Both the position numbers and the translations under genes were made by a program. The notes under the pieces were generated by a model. The model saw only the letters and a list, made by a program, of their open reading frames with translations, was not told where the DNA came from and did not search any database. Positions 34,123 to 42,918 of a DNA stretch of 64,000 nt are shown piece by piece. Source of the stretch: Neotabrizicola shimadae (GTDB lineage: Bacteria > Pseudomonadota > Alphaproteobacteria > Rhodobacterales > Rhodobacteraceae); assembly GCF_019623905.1 (NCBI RefSeq), contig NZ_CP069370.1, positions 992,001 to 1,056,000 of the forward strand. The letters are read 5' to 3'. Every line of letters begins with the position of its first letter. The first letter of the stretch is position 1.

Positions 34123-34929
34123 ATGAAGGCCGGCTGGTTCAGGGGCTACACGCTCGTCTATCTCGTCTTCCTCTATGCGCCGATCGTGCTTCTGCCGATC
34201 TTCGCCTTCAACGACAGCGCCGTCGTGGCTTTCCCGCTGGCGGGCTTCACCACCAAGTGGTTCGACGGGTTGTGGAACAACCCGCCGCTGCACCAGGCGG
34301 TGAAGAACAGCCTGATTATCGCCGTTTCGGTGTCGATCCTCGCCACCACGCTCGGCATCTTCACGGCCCGCGCCACCACGCGTTACAACTTCCCGTTCAA
34401 GGGCGGCATCGTCGGCCTCATCATGATGCCGCTCGTCCTGCCAGAGATCATTCTCGCGATCTCGCTCCTCGTGGTGCTCCTGGGCCTCGGCGTGAAGCTG
34501 TCGATCTTCACCGTGATCCTCGGTCACACGCTGGTCTGTACGCCGTTCTCCATCGCCATCCTGACCTCGGCCTTCCAGACGCTGGACAAGTCGATGGAAG
34601 AGGCGGCGATGGACCTTGGCGAAACCCCGGCCTCGACCTTCCGGCTTATCGTCCTCCCGCTGGTCATGCCCGGCATCATCTCGTCCATGCTGATCGCCTT
34701 CACGATCTCGCTGGACGAATTCATCATCTCCTTCTTCATCGCGGGAACCGAGCCGGTGCTGCCGGTCTACATCTTCTCGCAGTTCCGCTTCCCGCAGGCG
34801 GTGCCGGTCATCCTCGCGCTCGGCACGATCCTCGTCCTGCTTTCCATCACCCTTCTCGCGATCGCCGAATACTTCCGCCGCCGCGGCATCGCCAAGACCG
34901 GCGGCAAGGATACCGGAGGCTTCCTGTGA
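34123..34929 (+). CDS. potC: Polyamine-type ABC transporter permease 2 (PotC-like)
   Basis: 268 residues, six TM segments. The N-terminal YTLVYLVFLYAPIVLLPIFAFNDSAVVAFPLAGFTTKWF is the PotC/PotI signature, and the EAA loop is MEEAAMDLGETPASTFRLIVLPLVMPGI near residue 165. Starts directly after the potB stop and overlaps the potA GTG by 4 bp. Confidence 0.9.
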   Translation: MKAGWFRGYTLVYLVFLYAPIVLLPIFAFNDSAVVAFPLAGFTTKWFDGLWNNPPLHQAVKNSLIIAVSVSILATTLGIFTARATTRYNFPFKGGIVGLIMMPLVLPEIILAISLLVVLLGLGVKLSIFTVILGHTLVCTPFSIAILTSAFQTLDKSMEEAAMDLGETPASTFRLIVLPLVMPGIISSMLIAFTISLDEFIISFFIAGTEPVLPVYIFSQFRFPQAVPVILALGTILVLLSITLLAIAEYFRRRGIAKTGGKDTGGFL

Positions 34930-36023
34930 CCAACAACCGGCCCGACATGATCCAGTTCCGGGATGTCCACAAATACTATGGCGATTACCACGCGCTGCGC
35001 GGAATCACGGCCAGCATCAAGGCGGGCGAGTTCTTCTCGCTGCTTGGCCCCTCGGGCTGCGGCAAGACCACGCTCCTGCGCACCATCGCCGGGTTCGAAG
35101 GCATCTCCTCCGGCGCCGTGCTGATCGACGGGAAGGACATGGCCTCTGTGCCGCCAAACCTGCGGCCCACCAACATGGTGTTCCAGTCCTACGCCATCTT
35201 CCCCCACCTGACTGTGGCCGAAAACGTGGGCTTCGGCCTCCGCAAGGACCCGCGGTCCAAGGACGAAAAGGCCAAGGCCGTGGAAGAGGCGCTCGGCATG
35301 GTCGGGCTGAAGGGCTATGGCGCCCGAGCCGCCCATGCGCTTTCGGGCGGCCAGCGCCAGCGCGTCGCACTCGCGCGCGCGCTCATCCTCAAGCCGAAGG
35401 TTCTCCTGCTCGACGAGCCGCTTTCGGCGCTGGACAAGAAGATCCGTGAACAGATGCAGATGGAACTGATCCGCCTGCAACGCGAGGTCGGCATCACCTT
35501 CGTTCTGGTCACGCATGACCAGGAAGAAGCCCTTGTCATGTCCGACCGCATCGCCGTTATGTTCGAAGGCGAAATCGCGCAGCTGGCCGATCCGGAAACG
35601 CTGTACCGCCGCCCGAACAGCCGCCGCGTGGCCAACTTCATCGGCACGATGAACTTCCTGCCGGCCCGCGTCATCAGCGAAGGCGCGGCAGGGGTCGAGG
35701 TCGAGGCCGAAGGTTTCGGCCGCGTGCTGATCGACGCCGAGCGGTCGGGCGGCGCGGCCGGCCAGGACGGGGTCTGCGTGGGCTTCCGCCCCGAGACGAT
35801 GACGCTGCTGTACGAAGGCCAGACCGCCACCGAACGCGAAAGCATGGCGACGGTCACCGAGGTCGTCTACTACGGCGACATGACCTATTATGACCTGCTC
35901 ATCGACGGCACCAAGGACCCGATCCGCATCTCGATGCGTAACGTGCCGGGCCGCCCGGTGCTGGACATCGGCACCCGCGCCCGCCTCGCCTGGAGCCCGC
36001 ACGCGCTGGTGCTGTTCCGCTGA
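34926..36023 (+). CDS. potA: Polyamine-type ABC transporter ATP-binding protein (PotA-like)
   Basis: 365 residues. Walker A GPSGCGKT near residue 45, signature LSGGQRQR near 143, Walker B VLLLDEPLSALD, H-loop VTHDQEE, and a C-terminal TOBE-type domain from about 245. GTG 34926 gives a GTGA overlap with potC; ATG 34947 is an alternative. Substrates of this subclass include spermidine, putrescine and similar cations. An unlinked binding protein would decide specificity. Confidence 0.92.
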   Translation: MTNNRPDMIQFRDVHKYYGDYHALRGITASIKAGEFFSLLGPSGCGKTTLLRTIAGFEGISSGAVLIDGKDMASVPPNLRPTNMVFQSYAIFPHLTVAENVGFGLRKDPRSKDEKAKAVEEALGMVGLKGYGARAAHALSGGQRQRVALARALILKPKVLLLDEPLSALDKKIREQMQMELIRLQREVGITFVLVTHDQEEALVMSDRIAVMFEGEIAQLADPETLYRRPNSRRVANFIGTMNFLPARVISEGAAGVEVEAEGFGRVLIDAERSGGAAGQDGVCVGFRPETMTLLYEGQTATERESMATVTEVVYYGDMTYYDLLIDGTKDPIRISMRNVPGRPVLDIGTRARLAWSPHALVLFR

Positions 36024-36078
36024 CCGATTGGCGCGGGAACCGCCCCGGTTTCCGCGCCGCAACCCGCAAGGGGGCATG

Positions 36079-36169
36079 ATCCCCTTGGACAAGCGTTAAG
36101 TCCAAGTTAAGACGCGCCTTCAACCCATTGATTTTGCTTGATGTGATGGGGTGTCCGAGCTCGGACGCC
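36079..36169 (+). repeat. Composite palindromic element, copy A
   Basis: Between convergent potA and a TetR gene. From left to right: CCTTGGAC...GTCCAAG inverted repeat, TTAAGTCCAAGTTAA (TTAA-N7-TTAA, CtrA-like, 36096-36110), AACCCATTGATTTT, then the palindrome GTCCGAGCTCGGAC (36153-36166). It aligns without gaps to copies B and C over 75 bp (36095-36169). The palindrome is 14 bp here, because the outer pair has a mismatch. Confidence 0.8.
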
Positions 36170-36174
36170 TTCCC

Positions 36175-36786
36175 TCACCGGTCCGGCGGCAACAGCCCCA
36201 ACCCCCTCAGATAGATGCCGATCCCGGCCTCCAGCAGGTCCTCCGGCGCAAAGGGCGAGGCCCCGTCGCCCCCCCTCATGTACAGCTCCACCACCCCGTG
36301 GCTCATGGCCCGGACATGGGCCGAGACCATGCTGGCCGGCGGCCGCCGCCCCGGCGCCATGTTGGCCCAAAGCCCCTCCGCCGCCTTCTCCAGAACCTCC
36401 CGCGACCGCGCCGCCACCTGGGCCAATTCCGGGTGATCGGCCAGCCTCAACCCCGCCTCGAACATGGCCTTGTAGTGGCCGGGGTACTTGCGGGCAAAGG
36501 CCAGGTAAGCCCGCCCCGTCGCCTCGAACGCCGCCAGAGCCGAGGGCTTGCCCCCGTCATAGGCGAACTCCATCAGCGCCCCGAAGATGTCATAGCCCTG
36601 CCGCGCCACCTCGGCCAACAACTGATCCCGCCCCGCGAAATGCCGGTACACCGCCGCCGGGGTCACGTCGGCCAGCTTCGCGGCCTCCGACAGGGTGAAC
36701 CCCTGCGGCCCGGTCTCCTCGATCAACTGCAACGCCGCCTCGACCAGCGCCTGCCGCAGGTTTCCGTGATGATAGCCCCGCTTCAC
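36175..36786 (-). CDS. TetR/AcrR-family regulator (WHG-type C-terminal domain)
   Basis: 203 residues. HTH about residues 12-55 (ALVEAALQLIEETGPQGFTLSEAAKLADVTPAAVYRHFAGRDQLL). The C-terminal ligand domain has GRAYLAFARKYPGHYKAMFEAGL, the TetR_C_33/WHG pattern. The target is unknown. The stop is 6 bp from repeat copy A, and the ppk2 gene ends 2 bp upstream of its start, so the two could share a transcript. Confidence 0.85.
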   Translation of the reverse strand: MKRGYHHGNLRQALVEAALQLIEETGPQGFTLSEAAKLADVTPAAVYRHFAGRDQLLAEVARQGYDIFGALMEFAYDGGKPSALAAFEATGRAYLAFARKYPGHYKAMFEAGLRLADHPELAQVAARSREVLEKAAEGLWANMAPGRRPPASMVSAHVRAMSHGVVELYMRGGDGASPFAPEDLLEAGIGIYLRGLGLLPPDR

Positions 36787-36787
36787 G

Positions 36788-37663
36788 TCATTCCTTCTTG
36801 GGCCGGATCTCGGGACCGCCCACGATGCGCCGGTCCACCTCGCCGATGGCCTTCAGATCCTTGCCCTTGTAGTCCACCGCCTGCAGCACCGTCTGGATCG
36901 CCGCAATGCGGGCCCGCTTCTTGTCATCCGACAGGATCACGGTCCAGGGCGCCTCCGGCGTGTGGCTCATCGCCAGCGTCGCCGTGATCGCCTCGCTGTA
37001 GGCATCCCACCTGTCCAGCCCGTCGATATCGATCGAGGACAGCTTCCATTGCTTGAGCGGGTCCTTCTCGCGGTCGAGGAACCGCTTGAGCTGCTCGGCC
37101 CGCCCGACCTCAAGCCACAACTTGACCAGCGTGATGCCTTCAGAAAGGAACATCCGCTCGAAGCCGGGCAACTGCTGGAAGAACCTCACGCGCTGTTCAG
37201 GGGTGCAGAAGCCGAACACATGCTCGACAATGCCCCGGTTGTACCAGGAGCGGTCGAACATCACCATCTCGCCCGCCGCCGGCAGACAATCGACGTAGCG
37301 CTGGAAGTACCACTGCGTGGCCTCGCGGTCGGACGGCTTCGACAGTGCCACGACAGAGGCCACGCGGGGGTTCAGGTTCTCGCGCATGGCGTCGATGCTG
37401 CCCCCCTTGCCGGCGGCGTCGCGCCCCTCGAACAGCACCACCACCCGCTTGCCGGTGGCCTTGATGTCGGCATTCATCCGGACGAGCTGCAACTGCAGCG
37501 CCTCCATCCGGTCCTCGTAGTCCGTCTTGGCCATCTCCTCGCGGTAGGGGTAGGTCTTGTCGAGGATGTCGTCCTTGTCCGCCTCTTCGATAGCCTTTCG
37601 AACCTCCTTCGGTGCGCCTTCCTTGAAGTACCGCGTGATCGCTCCGTCGAACGGCAAATCCAT
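36788..37663 (-). CDS. ppk2: Polyphosphate kinase 2 (PPK2)
   Basis: 291 residues. P-loop kinase with Walker [19 protein letters not shown] near residue 72, the lid/Walker B blocks [34 protein letters not shown] (split by conserved Pro), and [25 protein letters not shown]. Uses polyphosphate to phosphorylate nucleotides; the single-domain class I form favours NDP to NTP. The ATG at 37663 has GGAGGGTGAGC upstream; an ORF start at 37729 is rejected. Confidence 0.93.
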   Translation of the reverse strand: MDLPFDGAITRYFKEGAPKEVRKAIEEADKDDILDKTYPYREEMAKTDYEDRMEALQLQLVRMNADIKATGKRVVVLFEGRDAAGKGGSIDAMRENLNPRVASVVALSKPSDREATQWYFQRYVDCLPAAGEMVMFDRSWYNRGIVEHVFGFCTPEQRVRFFQQLPGFERMFLSEGITLVKLWLEVGRAEQLKRFLDREKDPLKQWKLSSIDIDGLDRWDAYSEAITATLAMSHTPEAPWTVILSDDKKRARIAAIQTVLQAVDYKGKDLKAIGEVDRRIVGGPEIRPKKE

Positions 37664-37715
37664 GCTCACCCTCCCCTCTTTGCGCCGAGTATGGCGATTG
37701 GTGGCGGCACCGCAA

Positions 37716-38675
37716 TCATCCTGCGCCATCGCTCGCGGCGACGGCTCGGCGGATCGCGTCCATCACAGGCTTTGGTGCGGTGTGGTGCGGCATGTGGCCG
37801 GTATCCGGCAGCAGGGTCAGCCTGGCGGATGGGAGCAGCCGAGCCAGCGGGATGGCATGAATGTCCGCCGGTACGACGCCGTCCGATGTTCCATGGACGA
37901 TCTCGACCGGCATCCGCAGACCCGGATACATCCCGGCCATCTGGCGCAGGTGGGGTTTCAGGCCGCGAACCTGGCGGGCATTGGCCATCAGCGACCAGCG
38001 CCGCAGGGTGAGGCCCGCCCCGAAATGTGCGGCATAGCCTGGCGGCACGGGATCGGGCGCGAAGATGCCCGTGATCGAGGCTTCTATCTGGGCGGGTGTG
38101 GCAAAGGCGGCGATGGCCGGCACGGCCAGCTGCGAAATGACCGGGTGGCCGGTCAAGGTGTACCAGCGGTCCAGCCCGCCTTCCCAGGGCATCGAGGCGC
38201 CGGCCAGCACCACGACGGCCGCTGGCGCAAGCGCGCCGCGCGCCTCCAGCGCCCAGGCCAGGGCGATTGCCCCGCCGTAGCTGTGACCCAGGACGAGCGG
38301 GCGGCGCACGCCCAGAACTTCGGCCGCCTGCATCAGGTGCAGGGCCTGAGCCGCAGGTGCCTGATCGTCCGGGCCCATGTCCGAAGACCAGCCAAGGCCG
38401 GGGCGATCCAGCAGGATCACCCGGAACTGATGGGCCAGGGTCTGGGCAAGGCCAAAGGTGAAGTCGCGGATGTTGCCGCTGGCGCCATGCAGCAGCACGA
38501 TGTCGCGACCCGAGCCCATGACATGGGCATGGACCATGCCGCCGCCCACTGGCACAAGTTGGCCGATGGGCGGGTAAGCCGCCTCTGCGGCGCGCTCGCG
38601 TTCACGCGCGCGCCGGGACGTCAGAAGCCCGCTGCCGCCAAGGGCGGCCGCGCCGAGGATGAGGCTAGTTGCCAA
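37716..38675 (-). CDS. Alpha/beta hydrolase with N-terminal membrane anchor
   Basis: 319 residues. An N-terminal hydrophobic helix ([16 protein letters not shown]) and a basic RRARERER stretch suggest membrane association. Catalytic triad: Ser in [12 protein letters not shown] near residue 130, Asp in [11 protein letters not shown] near 265, and His in DTGHMPHH near 293. Oxyanion block LLHGASGN. The substrate is unknown; depolymerase- or epoxide-hydrolase-like members are possible. It overlaps the metA stop by 11 bp, so translation is probably coupled. Confidence 0.82.
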   Translation of the reverse strand: MATSLILGAAALGGSGLLTSRRARERERAAEAAYPPIGQLVPVGGGMVHAHVMGSGRDIVLLHGASGNIRDFTFGLAQTLAHQFRVILLDRPGLGWSSDMGPDDQAPAAQALHLMQAAEVLGVRRPLVLGHSYGGAIALAWALEARGALAPAAVVVLAGASMPWEGGLDRWYTLTGHPVISQLAVPAIAAFATPAQIEASITGIFAPDPVPPGYAAHFGAGLTLRRWSLMANARQVRGLKPHLRQMAGMYPGLRMPVEIVHGTSDGVVPADIHAIPLARLLPSARLTLLPDTGHMPHHTAPKPVMDAIRRAVAASDGAG

Positions 38676-39588
38676 TCTTCTCCATCTCGAACGGCGTGGT
38701 TTGGTAGATCTCGTTGATCCAGTTGCCGTAAAGAAGATGAGCGTGGCTGCGCCAGCGGTTCAAGGGGGGACGTGACGGATCGTCGTCCGGATAGTAGTTC
38801 ATCGGCACGTTGATGGGCGTGCCGTTCGCCACGTCGCGGTCGTATTCCTGCTTCAGCGTCTCGTTGTCGTATTCGAAATGGTTGAAGATATACAGCGCGC
38901 GGTGCCCTGCATCTTCCACCAGACAGGGCCCGGTCTCCTGCGCCCCCAGAAGCGTCTTCAGCCCCGGTGCTGCGTCGATCTCGGCCTGGCGCATCTCTGT
39001 CCAGCGGCTGACCGGGATCACGAAGTCATCCGAGAAGCCGCGCAGGTAGGGCGAGGTGGGCGCAAGATTCTGGTGCCGGAAACATCCGAACGCCTTGTGG
39101 TCCAGCATGTGCTTCTGCACGCCGTGGAAATGGTAGATCATCGCCATGCCGCCCCAGCAGACGCCGAAGGTGGAATGAACATGGCTTTGCGTCCAGGCCA
39201 TGACCTCGCACAACTCGTCCCAGTAGGTGACCTGTTCGAAAGGCAGATGCTCGATGGGAGCGCCGGTGATGATGAGGCCGTCGAACTTTTCGCCGGTGGC
39301 CTTCACCTCCTGGAAGGGGCGGTAGAAGGTTGCCATGTGGTCGGCGGCGGTGTTCTTCGTCTGATGCTCGGTCATGCGGATCAGCTGCAGGTCGATCTGC
39401 AGAGGCGTCGCCCCGATCAGGCGGGCGAACTGGTTCTCGGTCTGGATCTTCTTCGGCATCAGGTTCAACAGCCCGATGCGCAGCGGCCGGATGTCCTGCC
39501 GCGCCGCGCGTTCGGGCGACATCACCATCACGCCTTCGTTCCGCAGAACGTCGAAGGCGGGAAGGGTGGCGGGCAGGGTGATGGGCAT
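38665..39588 (-). CDS. metA: Homoserine O-acyltransferase MetA (predicted acetyl-CoA specific)
   Basis: 307 residues. First committed step of methionine synthesis, acylating homoserine. The nucleophile is Cys144 in [10 protein letters not shown], and the catalytic His/Glu pair lies in [10 protein letters not shown]. At the acyl-specificity position (E. coli 111, here 113) the sequence is [11 protein letters not shown] with Glu, which in characterised enzymes selects acetyl-CoA over succinyl-CoA, so the activity is probably homoserine O-acetyltransferase. The leader contains GCTCC pairing with the GGAGT that holds the ribosome-binding site. I see no match to known SAM riboswitch classes. Confidence 0.93.
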   Translation of the reverse strand: MPITLPATLPAFDVLRNEGVMVMSPERAARQDIRPLRIGLLNLMPKKIQTENQFARLIGATPLQIDLQLIRMTEHQTKNTAADHMATFYRPFQEVKATGEKFDGLIITGAPIEHLPFEQVTYWDELCEVMAWTQSHVHSTFGVCWGGMAMIYHFHGVQKHMLDHKAFGCFRHQNLAPTSPYLRGFSDDFVIPVSRWTEMRQAEIDAAPGLKTLLGAQETGPCLVEDAGHRALYIFNHFEYDNETLKQEYDRDVANGTPINVPMNYYPDDDPSRPPLNRWRSHAHLLYGNWINEIYQTTPFEMEKIGN

Positions 39589-39635
39589 GGCTTACTCCTT
39601 GGGGGAGCCGTATCTAGGCCGGATCGGCGTTGGGT

Positions 39636-40496
39636 TCAACGGGTGCGGTCGATGGCGCGGGCGATGAGGTTGTCGAAGTCCTCGGGGTTTCGGACAGTCG
39701 CCAATTCATCGGCGCTGACAGTCACGCCCCACCGCGACATCGCCTCGTATCGCGGCTGGCGGTGGTTCAAGAGCCGGGCATAGCCGAACCGAAGGAAGGT
39801 ATCGGGGTCAACCCGGTCGGCGGGCAGGTCTTCCTGCGCCAGATAGGCGTCCCACAGGTCTTGCAGGAAGCCAGGCTGGTAGTAGATCGGCTTTGGCGCA
39901 CGGTCGAAGCGGCGGATCAGTTCGGCGCGATGCGCCTCGTCCCCCTTGATCCAGACCATCAGGAGGTGGCTGGAAAGCTCTGACAACACGGGGTCTTTCG
40001 GATCCTCGGGCGTGACTACCTCGCAGATCGAGCCGGAACTGTCGCAGACGAAATGATCGTAGCCGTACAAGTCGTGCGCCCGGTCGATGAAATGCGTGGT
40101 GTCCAGCATGGCCGCAACCTCGGCGATCCGATGCTGCTCTTGCCGCTTGCAGTATTCGGCAAAGGGCAGGCCGCCCCTGGCCGCATCGCCCGGCTTGCCA
40201 AGATAGGTGGACAGGGGCGCCAGGTTGTCGAAGGTAATGTTCGAGGCGATGTAGACCGAGTCCGACATCAACAACTCGCGCAGCAGCGGGACCTTCATCG
40301 CCTCGCGCTTGAAGTTGTCGGCGATGTATTCGTCCATGTAGCGGGTGCCGATGCGGTAATCGACCGAGTAATGGAACCAGTGCCCCTGGTCGCGCAGCAT
40401 GTTGGACAGGTAGGTCTTGCCCAACCCGGACATGCCGAACAGCAGCACCCGCTTTGCCTTTGCCGCCCGCCATTCTGCGCCCGTTGGATAGATCAT
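39636..40496 (-). CDS. P-loop ATPase of unknown function
   Basis: 286 residues. Walker A FGMSGLGKTYLSN near residue 25; a possible Walker B is HFVCDSSGSICEVV near 147. The rest has no domain I recognise: charged and helical, with no TM segment or signal peptide. It lies directly upstream of metA (47 bp), so the two may be cotranscribed. The P-loop plus a 'VDYRIGTRYMDEYI' block suggests a nucleotide or sugar kinase-like protein, but no substrate can be named. Confidence 0.75.
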   Translation of the reverse strand: MIYPTGAEWRAAKAKRVLLFGMSGLGKTYLSNMLRDQGHWFHYSVDYRIGTRYMDEYIADNFKREAMKVPLLRELLMSDSVYIASNITFDNLAPLSTYLGKPGDAARGGLPFAEYCKRQEQHRIAEVAAMLDTTHFIDRAHDLYGYDHFVCDSSGSICEVVTPEDPKDPVLSELSSHLLMVWIKGDEAHRAELIRRFDRAPKPIYYQPGFLQDLWDAYLAQEDLPADRVDPDTFLRFGYARLLNHRQPRYEAMSRWGVTVSADELATVRNPEDFDNLIARAIDRTR

Positions 40497-40693
40497 GCCC
40501 GCCTCTCGCCCATATGCCGTCTGTTAGCGCGGGGCGGCGACGGATTCACGCGGTTTCTTGCGTGCTTTGGCCCTTGAATGCTGCGCGTCAGGATGATCCG
40601 ACAGATCCCGGCGATGCCTCACGGGCTCTGTGATACACAATTGAAAGGGGCCGCGCGGCAGGGGGGCCGGACCGGGCCGGCCCCCTGCCTGGA

Positions 40694-41824
40694 TCAGAAC
40701 GAGTAGCCCACGCGCAGGACGAAGGCCATCGCGTCGTTGTCTTCGAAGTTGGCCGCCGGGGCGATTTGCCCGACCGCCGTCTCCGCATCGCCTAGCGCGT
40801 AATAGCGCGCGGCCGCGGTCACCTTGAACGGGCCGGAGGTGTAGGTCGCCGAAAGGCCCACGGCATTGTAGCCGTTGATCGGGTTCAGGTTCGACTGATA
40901 GCCGCTCAGCGGTGTGTCATAGGTATAGGTCACGGCCCCGGACCAGGTTTCGTTGAACTGGTGACCGACGCCGATGGTCGATGTCGTGGTCGGGCCGTTG
41001 TACGACACGAGCGCGGCGCCGTTGGTCAGCTGCGCATACATCTCGGGCGCAATCTCGAACTGCTCCCAATCGACCCAGCGGACCGAACCGAACACCAGCC
41101 AGCCGGGCGCCACGCCGGTCTGGAAATCCAGGTTCACCGATTGCGGCGTGGTCACCGGCGTGGTGCTGTCCAGCGAGCCGATGGCCGAGCTTTCCGAGGT
41201 GGCCATCTCATAGTCGATGGCCGAATTGTAGGTCAGCGCGACCTTGGCCGCGATCTCGGGCTTTTCCCAGCCGACGCCAACGACATAGCCGAACTCGCCG
41301 CTTTCGTCGCCAGAGGCTTCGTACGGCGCGCCGGGATAGGGCACGCCCTTGCCAGCCGTGACGAAGGGGATCAGCGCATCGGCCGAAAGCGTCTGGTACC
41401 GGACACCGCCAAAGACGCTGATCTGATCAGGCGTGGTATAGCGCAGCAGGCCTGTGATCGATCCGGTGTCGAGCGTGGCCGTCGAGCCTTCGGCGAAATA
41501 GTCGGTGTCCAGAGGATAATCGACATCGGCGCCGAAGGGCTTGTCGAGAATGACGGCGCCCGAGAACCCGTTGGGCATGTCGAACTTCACGCCACCGTTG
41601 AACAGGGTGTAGTCGGTGGCCATGCTGCCCGAAGACTGGTTGCCCAGGAACGGGCTGACCTCGACCCCGGACACGTCCGGGACAAGTGTACCGAGTGTGA
41701 ACTCGGCGTAGTTGCCCTGTTCGAACAGGAGCATGGCCGATTGCGTTGACCGGTCGATGCCGCCGGCATGGGCTGCGCCTGCTGCGCCAAGCACGGCGCT
41801 GATCGCCACGAGCGAAGTCTTCAC
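40694..41824 (-). CDS. FadL/OmpP1/TodX-family outer-membrane transporter
   Basis: 376 residues from GTG 41824, which follows GAGGGAG at good spacing; an ATG at 41845 lies ahead of that site. The signal peptide is KTSLVAISAVLGAAGAAHA. The mature start GGIDRSTQSAMLLFEQGNYAEFTLG matches the FadL N-terminal hatch, and strands end with FVLRVGYSF, a BAM-recognised terminus. Imports long-chain fatty acids or hydrophobic aromatics. It is a single gene with 92 bp to its upstream neighbour. Confidence 0.88.
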   Translation of the reverse strand: MKTSLVAISAVLGAAGAAHAGGIDRSTQSAMLLFEQGNYAEFTLGTLVPDVSGVEVSPFLGNQSSGSMATDYTLFNGGVKFDMPNGFSGAVILDKPFGADVDYPLDTDYFAEGSTATLDTGSITGLLRYTTPDQISVFGGVRYQTLSADALIPFVTAGKGVPYPGAPYEASGDESGEFGYVVGVGWEKPEIAAKVALTYNSAIDYEMATSESSAIGSLDSTTPVTTPQSVNLDFQTGVAPGWLVFGSVRWVDWEQFEIAPEMYAQLTNGAALVSYNGPTTTSTIGVGHQFNETWSGAVTYTYDTPLSGYQSNLNPINGYNAVGLSATYTSGPFKVTAAARYYALGDAETAVGQIAPAANFEDNDAMAFVLRVGYSF

Positions 41825-41917
41825 GTTTTTCTCCCTCAGATGCACGGCTTTCGCGCCGCGCTGTCCCCTGGGCCAGAGTTCAAGACTCGCCGTCGTCGGT
41901 CAATCTGTTTCGTTGCG

Positions 41918-42832
41918 TCACGGTTTTGTGACGTTAGGAACCCGATCTTGCGGCACGGTCTGGGCTCTCAGGTTCACGAGGTTCGCGGCAAGAATGATTG
42001 CCGCGCCAACGATGACCAGCGGGTCCAGAGGCTCGGCGTACCAGATTGCTCCGACAACGGCGATGACCGGAAGGCGCAGGAAATCCACCATCACCACAAA
42101 GCTGGCCGGCGCCATGGACAGGGCGGTCGTCAGGCAAGTATGCGCCGTGACCCCCGCAAAGCCGATCAGGGCAAGCCAGGGCAGGGTGTGGGAATCCGGC
42201 AGATGCAGCACGCCGTCCCATCCGGCCAAAATGAGCCCGAAGCAGAACTGCATCAGGGTCAGCCAGAACAGGATCGACACGATGCTTTCGCCCCGGGTCA
42301 GCGCCTTTGTCATCAGCGAGGTGGCGGCAAAGCAGATCGCCGAGGCGGCAGCAGCAACCATGCCGGGTTGAATTGCGGTGAAATCCGGTCGGGTGGCAAT
42401 GAGGATGCCGGCAAACCCCATCGCCGCAGCGAGGACCTTCAGCCGGGTCAGCCGTTCACCCAGCACCAGCGGCGACAGAAGGATCACCCAGATCGGCGAG
42501 GTGAACTCCAGCGCAAAGACCTGGGCCAGCGGGATCATGGTGAGCGCCCAGAACCACAGGTTCTGGCCCGTGAAGTGAAAGAGGTTGCGCATGAAGTGGC
42601 TGCCCAGCCGGTCTGACCGGACCTCGCGCAACCGTCCAAGGCCGCCTGCGACGAGGATGACAAGGATGAACCCCACAAGGGACCGCCAGGTCATGATCTC
42701 GAAGGTGTCGTGTCGCTCGGCAACGGCACGTCCAGCGATCGCCATGGCGCTGAATGCCGTGATCGAGCCCGACATCCAGAGCGCGGCAGTCAGCGGTCGG
42801 TCGGCCGGCCTGGAAGGGGCGGGGGGCAACAT
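41918..42832 (-). CDS. EamA/DMT-family transporter
   Basis: 304 residues from ATG 42832 (GGAG 5 nt upstream), preferred to ATG 42859. Ten TM helices in two EamA repeats (first with WRSLVGFILVILVAGGL, FTSPIWVILLSPLVLGERLT; second with FLRLPVIAVVGAIWYAEPLDPLVIVGAAIILAANLV). Usually exports metabolites or amino acids. Divergent from ltrA with an 86-bp promoter gap. Confidence 0.87.
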   Translation of the reverse strand: MLPPAPSRPADRPLTAALWMSGSITAFSAMAIAGRAVAERHDTFEIMTWRSLVGFILVILVAGGLGRLREVRSDRLGSHFMRNLFHFTGQNLWFWALTMIPLAQVFALEFTSPIWVILLSPLVLGERLTRLKVLAAAMGFAGILIATRPDFTAIQPGMVAAAASAICFAATSLMTKALTRGESIVSILFWLTLMQFCFGLILAGWDGVLHLPDSHTLPWLALIGFAGVTAHTCLTTALSMAPASFVVMVDFLRLPVIAVVGAIWYAEPLDPLVIVGAAIILAANLVNLRAQTVPQDRVPNVTKP

Positions 42833-42918
42833 GCGGGCTCCGGCAAGGGAGGCCTTCATCTCCCGCCTTGCCGGCGAAGTCCAGACTGCTAGGCTGGCCC
42901 TGCAACAGGGGGGCAGGT

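Noticed and set aside
39589-39640. SAM-type riboswitch ahead of metA
   Set aside because: The leader is only 47 bp. It has a short hairpin masking the ribosome-binding site but no SAM-II, SAM-V or SAM/SAH core.
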